Of a stretch of DNA of 64,000 nucleotides, positions 56,730 through 64,000 are shown in pieces; within the stretch, counting starts at the first letter, position 1; every line of letters begins with the position of its first letter. This DNA comes from Sequoia sempervirens (Eukaryota; Streptophyta; Pinopsida; Cupressales; Cupressaceae): NCBI GenBank assembly GCA_007258455.2, contig VDFB02358134.1, positions 216,933,152 through 216,997,151 of the forward strand, in the 5' to 3' direction. The translations under genes were made by a program, and so were the position numbers. The notes beneath the pieces were generated by a model. It did no database searches. It was not told the origin of the DNA and worked only from the letters and a program-made list of their open reading frames with translations.

Positions 56730-57672
56730 TGTATACACATAAAATTGGTATGGAGGAAATTAATTAAATACAAGTTATTTAACTAATAATCTTTAATTCG
56801 TCTACTTATAAATAAATTGATAAGATTTATTTATATAGCTCAAAAATTTCTTTAATTCTTCTTATTCTAAATCATTTTTCTTCATGTTTTAATTAAATAA
56901 ACAATTTTAATTAGTTTTTCTTATTTAACTCCCTTTTATTAAATTTGAATTTAGTCAAATTTTTACTAACTTCTCATCTTCCACCTCATCATGTGTCTCA
57001 TGAAATTAAATATGCTTAATATTTAATTAGCATTTATCTTCAACAAATTATAATCAATTTTAAGACACTTGGCCTTCACCTCCATTTGATTCCCCTCCAC
57101 ACTTGGCAATTTTTTCTTCTAAAGGGAACACTTTCCTTGATTCTCTCCAACCTCTTCACTCTCAACCGTCCATCTCTCTAGATCAAATCCAGACCGTTGA
57201 ATCCTGCCACATAGGTTGATGCCTTGGAGAAATCTATAAATAGAGTCTCATTTACAACATTTCATATCGAGAGCTTGGCACAATTAAACTCTACAAAATT
57301 TTAGAGAGCATTATTATATGAGCATTATAGCATTATTTAGATTAATCATGGCTTTACCATTAGTTGCATCTTAATTTCAATAGTATAACCACATCATTTA
57401 CATTATCAATATCATAGCAACATCTTAATCTTGGCTATCATTTACATCATTTTAGAAATCAATCATGTAGGAAGATTTCTTGCATTTCCATTGGAAATTC
57501 ATGTGCATACACAATCTGAGAGCCATTATGACTTGAAATTGGAGATAGAGGACACTGAGACACTATTAGAGAGTTTGTTGATTCAATTTGATTATAATTT
57601 GAATTCCCTAATATAATGTTTCATTGATGTGTTGTATTATTTTCTTATGCACTCACAGATTTCATACACACA
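56730..57672 (+). repeat. G2 5' LTR
   Basis: It starts TGTATACACATAAAATTGGT, closely matching the G1 LTR in element direction (TGTATATGCATAAAATTGGT), and ends ACACACA before the PBS. About 943 bases. TTAATTAAAT words fill the first half, as in G1. Confidence 0.8.
57234..57243 (+). promoter_or_regulatory. TATA box of G2 5' LTR
   Basis: CTATAAATAG, about 440 bases upstream of the PBS, in the same relation as in the G1 5' LTR. Confidence 0.65.
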
Positions 57673-57678
57673 TAAATT

Positions 57679-57698
57679 TGGCACCCATAGTGGGGCCT
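57679..57698 (+). other. G2 primer-binding site
   Basis: TGGCACCCATAGTGGGGCCT, six bases after the LTR end; the counterpart of the G1 site. Confidence 0.8.
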
Positions 57699-57739
57699 AG
57701 CCCCATTTTTAACATTTTCTAGCAATTTTTTGTCTGCAG

Positions 57740-58020
57740 GTTTGATTGTGAATTTTAATGTAGTGCACCCGAAGCTTCTTTCAGTGCATTTACCTGGTCT
57801 TTTGGTGCATCCAGTCCCTGTTTTAGCACATATACTTGATATTTTGGCCCATTCAGTCTCTATTTTAGCACACATGTGGCATCTTTCAGTGCATTTTCTC
57901 CTCTTCTGGTGCATACAGGATTTGGGTTTTCATTTTCTACTTTCTAGAATAGCACATATAGTGAATATTTTAGTGTATATGGTTTCTATTTTAGCACATT
58001 TATCTTTATTTGTAGAAACT
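57740..58020 (+). repeat. G2 leader motif array (PBS-proximal)
   Basis: Words such as TTTCAGTGCATTTACCTGG, TTTTAGCACATATACTTGA and TTTTGGTGCATCCAG recur about 11 times every 20-30 bases. They correspond to the G1 arrays with GCGCAT mostly changed to GTGCAT or GCACAT. Confidence 0.75.
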
Positions 58021-58204
58021 TAAAATTTTGGAAATTAATAGATGTCTTTTTGTTTTGCAGATGCTTTAAACATTGTCAAAGACAATTATCTGAAACTACT
58101 AATGGTGTTTGTAGGGGATGAAATTATTATTTTTCTTTGATTAAATTAGGCATCTAGTTTAATTATTAGGTTGATGAATACCATGCATATTGCACTTGTA
58201 AAGT

Positions 58205-58755
58205 GATAGGCCTATGCTCTCCCCTTCACTGGGTGACTAGAATGCCAAACTCACTCTTTCATTTATTGCAATAGCACCTTTAGAAGGCATGCCATAGTGG
58301 GAAAAGGTACTCACCCTAAGGGAATGATCTAAGTGGGAAGGCTAAAGCCAAGTATTCCAACCCACTATAATCAAATGTGATTGTGTGGAAAATCACATTC
58401 AACGGTAGTGTGCATTGATAACCATCCCCAAAGCCTTTGTTCTAAAGGTTGGGAGGTCTCCTAAGGGAGTTTATCATTTTTCCACACCAAATGAAAACTC
58501 TTACTAAGAACTTTAATTGTAGTAGCCAACCGAGTCAATTTCTAAACATTTTTAATATTCACAGTGCAAGGGGAGGGAAGAATCTGCTCCCAAGATACTC
58601 ACCATATAACTACCAGGGATTACTAGATGAAAGTGAAGGGATTGAATTTTGGTTAAAACCTAGAAAAGGTAAAAACATGGCTGCCCTCTAGGGAGTGACA
58701 TGGCTATGTGAGCTAATGTAGTTCTAAGATGTGGGTTGTGATGTTATTAATGACC
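58205..58755 (+). other. Conserved leader block of Tat elements (G2 copy)
   Basis: It begins ATAGGCCTATGCTCTCCCC and contains GTGGGAAAAGGTACTCACCC, CATCCCCAAAGCCTTTGTTC, GGTTGGGAGGTCTCCTAAGG and GTGACATGGCTATGTGAGC, ending AGTTCTAAGATGTGGGTTG, all collinear with G1 41840-42415. The flanking arrays are less alike than this block. Confidence 0.75.
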
Positions 58756-59060
58756 CTTGACATTGGGTCTGACTGATTTGTTTTCTATTGTTTAATACCA
58801 GTGGAAATCAAAGGGATCGGACCAGATCCTTGAACATACACTTAATGTTTAGATCATAGGGTGAAACAACTATTTTACTACTTGTTGTGTTTGAAATCAT
58901 TTTTCAAGAGATCATCCATTAAAAACACCAAAATTCACATGATTAAAAAAAAAGAAAACTAGGCAAACTTATTGTTCAGAAGATCATCCATCCAGAAAAC
59001 ACTCAATTCACAGATCCAAAAATGGGAAACCCAGAAAAACTTCCAAAATAGTGACCATTT
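58756..59060 (+). other. G2 leader between conserved block and second array
   Basis: AT-rich, no coding similarity. It resembles G1 41640-41840 in the GTGTATGTTC / AGATCATCCA area only weakly. Confidence 0.35.
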
Positions 59061-59650
59061 CTAGTTTAGTGCATGCACTTCCTATTTCAGTGCATTTGGT
59101 TCATAGTCTGGTGCATCCAAAATTTGTTTTAGTGCATTCATCTCATTTTTCAGCTCATCTAGGGTTTATTATAGCACATTTTCCCCATAATCCAATGCAT
59201 CTTTGGCTTGTTCTAGTGCATCCATGACATCTATCAATGCATATAGAGTCTTTTCTAGCACATTGGCTTCACCTTTCAGCACATATAGTCCATATTCTGG
59301 TGCATTTGTCCCATCTTCCAGCACATTTACAATATGTTTAGTGCATTTACCTATAGATAACTAAGTTGAACGTATGTCAGATAACTTGAACCATATTTGG
59401 GGGTAGTCTAGCACATATTTGGCTTGTTTTAGCACATCTACAACATCTTTTAGTGCATACATAGTCTTTTCCAATGCATTTACAACATCAATCAGTGCAT
59501 ACATAGTATTTTCCAACACATTTATCATATCTTTCAATGCATACATTTTCTGTTCTAGCGCATCTAGGGGATAGTCTAGAGCATCTGAGCTTTGTTTTAG
59601 TGCATATGTGCGATCTTTTAGCACATTTTCACCCTATTTTAGCACATCCA
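59061..59650 (+). repeat. G2 leader motif array (gag-proximal)
   Basis: About 20 variants of TTTTAGTGCATTTACAACATC, TTCCAGCACATTTAC and TTCTAGCGCATCTAGGG at 20-35 base spacing. It is the longest of the arrays. The 87-codon minus-strand frame over it (repeating YALKDVVDVLEK-like units) is an artefact of the repetition. Confidence 0.75.
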
Positions 59651-59765
59651 TCTAATTCACAAACAAAGATCAAAGTATAGAAAAACCTTTATCACTTGTA
59701 TGCATGTTTTAACAAGAGCCCAAAAACAAAAACTCAAAGAGAAAGAAATTGAAACTCAAACCACC

Positions 59766-61440
59766 ATGGATGAAGCTAAAGAAAATCGCTTTCATAGATT
59801 CCACCAACCTGAAATGAATGAAATAATAGATGAGAACATTTAACACACTCAACAAGACCCTAAATTTCACAAATTCATGGGGAAAATTCTAGAAAAAGAT
59901 GGAGAGAAATAATTTTTGATGCTGGAAAACCAAGGTGTGAAACTACCTAATGACTTTGATATCAACCAATTGGATGGAACTCCTAAGAGAACAAAATTTG
60001 ATTCACAAAACATAGATCTAATGCATGCTTTAACCCAACAAATGCAAAACGGTCAACAACAAATCAAAGACATGCAAAGAGGAACAACCAAGAGATATTT
60101 GTTGCAAGATATCTGCCCTTATCCTTTTGATAGAAGTCTAAACATGATACCATTTCCACGAAACTATGATCTTCCAAAATATGACAAATAAAATGGCAAA
60201 TATGATCTTATAGATTATGTAAGATAATTTCACACAATGAGCTTGGAATTTTCACACGAAGAGACCTATTTAATGAGATTGTTTACAAGAAGTTTGGGTG
60301 GTCAATGCATGGAATGGTTTTCAAAACTTCCACTAGGTATTAGATCATTTGAAGAGCTGGTCAATAAGTTTATCACTTAATATTTCTACAACATTCAACA
60401 TGAGATAACCATGAATGATATTTACAACATAAAACAAAAAAAGGGTGAATCATTCCTCACATTTTTACAAAGATGGAGAATATTATTTGCTAGATATCCT
60501 CATCCTATACCTAAAAAAGAAGAAGATGGAAATATTCATTGATAATCTAAATGATGAGATGAGCTATGGACTCAAATTTCAATTTCCACCTAGCTTTGAA
60601 AAGATGATTGAAAATGGACTCAAGATTGAGGAAGCCTTGGTTAAAAGAAGAGTGTTAAAAATCTATAATGAAGGGAACAACTCAGAAAACTCCTCCAATC
60701 ATTATAACAACAATGAGAAACCCAAATTCTAGCAAAGAAACAAGAATGTTGGTAATGATGGTGCAGTTGAAACACATAATGCAAAACCAGTCTTCAATCT
60801 ATTAGGAATTACACCCAAAAATAATCAAAACAACAACCAAAACAACAATGAATCTAAACCAGCTTCAACACCATATCGAACACCATCAAATCATAGAATA
60901 TTCACACCTTTGGGATAGTCACTTGAATCAAAATTGAAAGAAATTCTTGCAACCAAACTCATAACACTATCAGAGGCATGAGATTGGGAACTAAGAGTCA
61001 AACCATCATGGTGGAACGATGCACATTATTGTGATTTTCATAGAAACAAGGGTCATAAAACAAATGATTACATGAAACTAAAAAATTTGGTGTAAGATTT
61101 GATAGATAGACATGAAATATCAATAGAGGGACCTCAAAAAACTGTTGATCATAGAGCATTTAAAAATCCTCTACCTAACTATGAAAAAGGGGAATCCTCT
61201 TCAACAAACGATAAAGGGAAAAATGTGAACTATGTCTATGATTCTACAATCCTTCACATTTTTTCCATTGATGATCAAACCAATGGAAAACAAGACATTG
61301 TTGCAGTTGATAATCAAATTAGTGACATCACAATTGAGCACAAACAAGACATTGTTGCAGTTGACAATCAAATCAACATCATCAAAATCAACAACAAACA
61401 AGACAACTTGCCAGTCAATGTGACCACAAGAGCGTAGTCC
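59766..61440 (+). pseudogene. G2 gag
   Basis: The start at 59766 lies in a good plant context (CCACCATGG) and begins MDEAKENRFHRFHQPEM. The capsid core (about 60200-60600) reads SLGGQCMEWFSKLPLGIRSF, FEELVNKFIT and FLTFLQRWRILFARYPHPIP. A Gln/Asn-rich region (60720-60900) and a knuckle-like CDFHRNKGHKTNDYMK at about 61030 follow, with the usual last Cys replaced by Tyr. The C-terminal part repeats QDIVAVDNQI twice (61290-61375). Stops are mainly TAA/TAG at probable Gln positions, for example in ENI-stop-HTQQDP. It aligns with G1 gag throughout. Confidence 0.85.
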
Positions 61441-61449
61441 AAGTTTGTA

Positions 61450-61990
61450 TTGAAAGGAAGTACATTACAAACACCTACTACCCCTTCAAATCAATACAAC
61501 ATCATAGACCAATTGAAAAATATTCCAACGTATATATCCATATTGGAACTTCTTAAAATTTCACTAGCCCATAAAGAAATTCTGGAAAAGGCTTTAGTGG
61601 ACACCACAGTACAAACAAATTTGGAAGTTTTTCAATTCCAAGCCATGGTGGGAAACTTGACTGCACCCCATTGCCTATCATTCTCAAAAAATGATGATGC
61701 ATCCCTTACTCATCCCCACAATGCTCCACTCCATATTGAGGTTCTAATCCATAAACATAGGGTCAAAAACATTTTAATAGATGGAGGATCTGGTCTAAAT
61801 ATCTGCACCTTAAATCTTATCTATGCATTGGGATATTAAAAAAAAACCATAGATTCCAAAAGAAAGATCACCATAAAAGCTTATGACGATGAAGAAATAT
61901 CCTCTCAAGGACTGATAGTATTTCCAATTCAAGTGGGACTAGTTGTAAAAGATATACTTTGCCAGGTTTTGGAAAAATATTTGACATACA
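61450..61990 (+). pseudogene. G2 aspartic protease, C-terminally truncated
   Basis: The catalytic motif is intact (ILIDGGSGLNICT, near 61775), unlike G1. The flap region AYDDEEISSQGLIVFPIQVG follows after a stop near 61838. After VLEKYLTYN the sequence skips the GRPWIH end and about 100 residues of linker found in G1 and joins the next segment, so a deletion has removed the C-terminal part. Confidence 0.8.
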
Positions 61991-61999
61991 ACAACCACA

Positions 62000-62310
62000 C
62001 TCTTTGATGGTAAATTTGTAAAAGCAGGCACTCTAGTTGATGAATCTGAAGACAAAGATGTTCTAAATTGGCTTTACAAAGATGAAGAAGCATCTCATGC
62101 ATCAAATTTGAATGTACTAACAAAGCCATATGGTAAAGGAGTCACAATCTTAGAAAAGATGGGATATGAAGGAAAATGTCCTATTGACAAAAGAAAAGAA
62201 GGTATTGCGGAACCAATTCAACCTTTCACAATCAATGCAAAAGACAAGATAGGGATAAACAAAGAAGAAACAAAAGAAGCCAAGCAACAGATTTGTGAGT
62301 GAATCCTCCA
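62000..62310 (+). pseudogene. G2 G-patch segment
   Basis: LNWLYKDEEASHASN leads into KPYGKGVTILEKMGYEGKCP and IDKRKEGIAEPIQP, aligning with G1 37457-37840. The Gly in the G1 form GNGPIE is Cys here (GKCPID). The conserved order protease, G-patch, RT in two diverged copies argues that the segment is a real part of the polyprotein. Confidence 0.7.
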
Positions 62311-62850
62311 ATTGCAAGATAGTTTTGAAATAGACTCAAATGAGTATGAATGGGATTCACTATCTAAAGTATATTTTGAAGACAAAGAAATCAATGTGAT
62401 AAAGAGGTATCCACCCATATGTATGGAGGGACAAATTTTAGGGTCTAGACCACTTGAATTTGGATCATTACATATTGATGACTCTAGTGAGGATGATCAA
62501 ACATCGAGCGAGATAGATCATTTAGAGGAGAGTAACATTATAGACCTTGGAATTTCTCTTGAACACCTTAAAAACATTTCCATCTTGACACTTACCGACT
62601 TTGATCTTGACCAATTCGATGATTCCTTACCTTTGGTACATCTCAAACTCATTGACTAGGAACAAATTGAGTTGCTTGATATCACTATCTTTGCAAATGA
62701 TGATACCATTGTTAACTTCCTTTGTTCTGAAAAGCTAGAAACATGTTTCACTATTGAATCTCATAATGAAGCTTCAAACAAGGAGAGTTTCAATCTATTA
62801 GCTACAAAATAATGAATATCAAAAACTGACCTAATGGTGAAAACCATGCA
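62311..62850 (+). pseudogene. G2 pre-RT linker
   Basis: An acidic region (DDSSEDDQTSSEIDHLEESN) with IIDLGISLEHL and DSLPLVHLKLID, aligning with the first half of the G1 linker. Stops at about 62657 and 62811 interrupt it. Confidence 0.7.
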
Positions 62851-63680
62851 ATGATGGTATTAGATCAAGAAAAAGTAAAAAGAAAGAGTGTATCCAATGG
62901 TGAAAACCTCTTTGAGGCACTAAAGGATGGGATATTTGACACTCTTCCTGAGCATTATCATGAGATATCTCTAGTCTTGGCTGAGCCTACACAATCCATA
63001 AACATTGGCACAACAGAAATAGTAAAGACCCTACACCTAGCTGCATCCATGACAGAGGAAGAAAAGCCAAGTTTCACCAAATTCTTCAAAGAAAGAAAAA
63101 TAAATTTTTCTTGGTCCTACATTGACATGCTAGGAATAGATCTAAATCTTATAATGCATCATTTATCCCTACCACTTGGAAAAAGTTGAGAAAAATGCAT
63201 CCACACATCATCCTATTGGTGAAAGAATTAAAAAAATTGTTAGATGCAGAGTTCATCCGACCAATCGACTATGCAGAATGGATTTCAAACATTGTACCAG
63301 TTTCTAAACTAGACAACAACATCAAAATATGCATGGATTTTAGGGATCTTAACAAGGCTTTTCTAAAGGATGACTTTCCTTTGCCCAATATAGACATCAT
63401 TGTAAACTTAACAATAGGGAATGCTATGCTATCACTCATGGATGGTTTTTTTAAGTTATAATCACAACTTTCACATGCCCATGGGGCATATTTTGTTGGA
63501 ACATGATTCCTTGTGGATTAAAGAATGTAGGAGCCAGCCACTAGCGTGCAATGACAACAATCTTTCATGGCATGATGCACACATTCATGGAAGACTACGT
63601 GGATGACCAATTATAAAAATAACTCACCAAGGAAGGACATTTGAAAATCTTGGATAAAATATTCACTCGATTGGAAAAGT
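62851..63680 (+). pseudogene. G2 reverse transcriptase
   Basis: The lead-in SYIDMLGIDLNLIMHHLSLP is followed by RKMHPHIILLVKELKKLLDA, IRPIDYAEWISNIVPVSK and CMDFRDLNKAFLKDDFPLPN (finger and palm, the segment deleted in G1). A frameshift follows at about 63440. The catalytic box MEDYVDDQL is near 63590 and is in a third frame relative to the start. Stops surround the box, so it is inactive. Confidence 0.85.
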
Positions 63681-64000
63681 TGAATGTGTAGTCAAACCCA
63701 AAGAAGTGTGTATTTGGTGTAACATCAGCAAACTCTTATGATACATAGTCTTGGCTAAAGGCATCAAAGTAGATCCAAAAAAAGTCAAATCAATCATGGA
63801 AATGTCACTTCCTAGGAACATCAGCCAATTAAGATCTCTACAAGATTCATTGCACAAATGGTAGACAAAAGTCATCCTTTTACTCATTTGCTACACAAGA
63901 ATGTTTCTTTCAGATGGGATGAAAAATGTGAAGCTTCCTTTAATCAATTAAAACAATATCTGATGAATCTGCCTATCTTGGTTCCACTAATAGAGGGAAA
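63681..64000 (+). pseudogene. G2 RT thumb and start of RNase H, cut by window edge
   Basis: SNPKKCVFGVTSAN and SIMEMSLPRNISQLRSLQD match the G1 thumb (NPKKCGFRVTSGK, PRNISQLRSLQG). HLLHKNVSFRWDEKCEASFN then matches the RNase H lead-in. The element continues beyond 64000. Confidence 0.8.

Larger units (their letters stand above)
56730..64000 (+). mobile_element. Ty3/gypsy element G2, Tat type, runs off the right edge
   Basis: 5' LTR, PBS, leader with two motif arrays around the conserved block, gag, protease, G-patch segment, pre-RT linker and RT appear in the same order as G1 but on the plus strand. RNase H, integrase, any antisense gene and the 3' LTR lie beyond the window. Protein-level similarity to G1 is clear throughout, while the DNA has diverged strongly, so these are different subfamilies or very old copies. 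Confidence 0.9.

Noticed and set aside
59361..59624. Minus-strand frame with repeating YALKDVVDVLE-like units as a repeat protein
   Set aside because: It is the reverse translation of the leader word array; reading sense and gene order contradict a gene there.
57740..59650. CRISPR-like array
   Set aside because: Repeat words vary, spacing is irregular, and the context is a plant retrotransposon leader.

Overview
The window looks like intergenic, transposon-packed nuclear DNA of a seed plant with a large genome. A conifer or other gymnosperm is my best guess, inferred from the density of old, nested LTR retrotransposons and not proven by any marker gene. I see no intact host gene, rRNA, tRNA or CRISPR array. 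Every protein-coding trace belongs to a decayed LTR retrotransposon or to an extra ORF carried by one. Two assembly gaps (100 N at 22374-22473, 20 N at 45813-45832) each sit between duplicated flanks.

Layout. 1-4100: no gene, but a degenerate motif array (1184-2150). 4116-6375: 5' half of a minus-strand Ty1/copia element (C3) with its LTR. 6376-12300: a long unidentified decayed reading frame (8047-11713), preceded by a motif-rich leader and ending in a polypurine tract followed by LTR-like DNA with a TATA box. 13880-47028: a three-level nest. A plus-strand copia (C1) has its 3' LTR split by a minus-strand copia (C2, 17179-45210, target duplication ATTTT), and the 5' LTR of C2 is split by a 17.6-kb minus-strand Ty3/gypsy element of the Tat type (G1, 26556-44186). 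47029-49311: an LTR end with a primer-binding site and a motif-rich leader. 49312-55732: three LTRs alternating with two ~1-kb internal regions, each encoding a decayed coiled-coil plus chromodomain-like protein. 56730-64000: a second, plus-strand Tat-type gypsy (G2) running off the right edge.

How the parts work together. G1 and G2 share PBS type, gag, protease, a G-patch segment, RT, and a leader built as motif array, conserved block, motif array, gag; the second (archaeal-type) RNase H is visible only in G1. G1 also carries an antisense gene with a plant-mobile-domain-like protein between its integrase and 3' LTR, and that gene's own leader has the same AGCGCAT-type motif array as the gag leader. 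All elements are inactive. In-frame stops are overwhelmingly TAG/TAA at glutamine positions (or TAG at tryptophan), the pattern expected from deamination of methylated cytosines, and several catalytic aspartates are lost.

Most notable leads: the unknown ~1200-residue frame at 8047-11713; the motif arrays shared by sense and antisense leaders of the Tat element; the conserved leader block common to G1 and G2; the coiled-coil/chromodomain tandem element; and the probable false duplications at both gaps. All alignments were made by eye, so percentages and edges are approximate.
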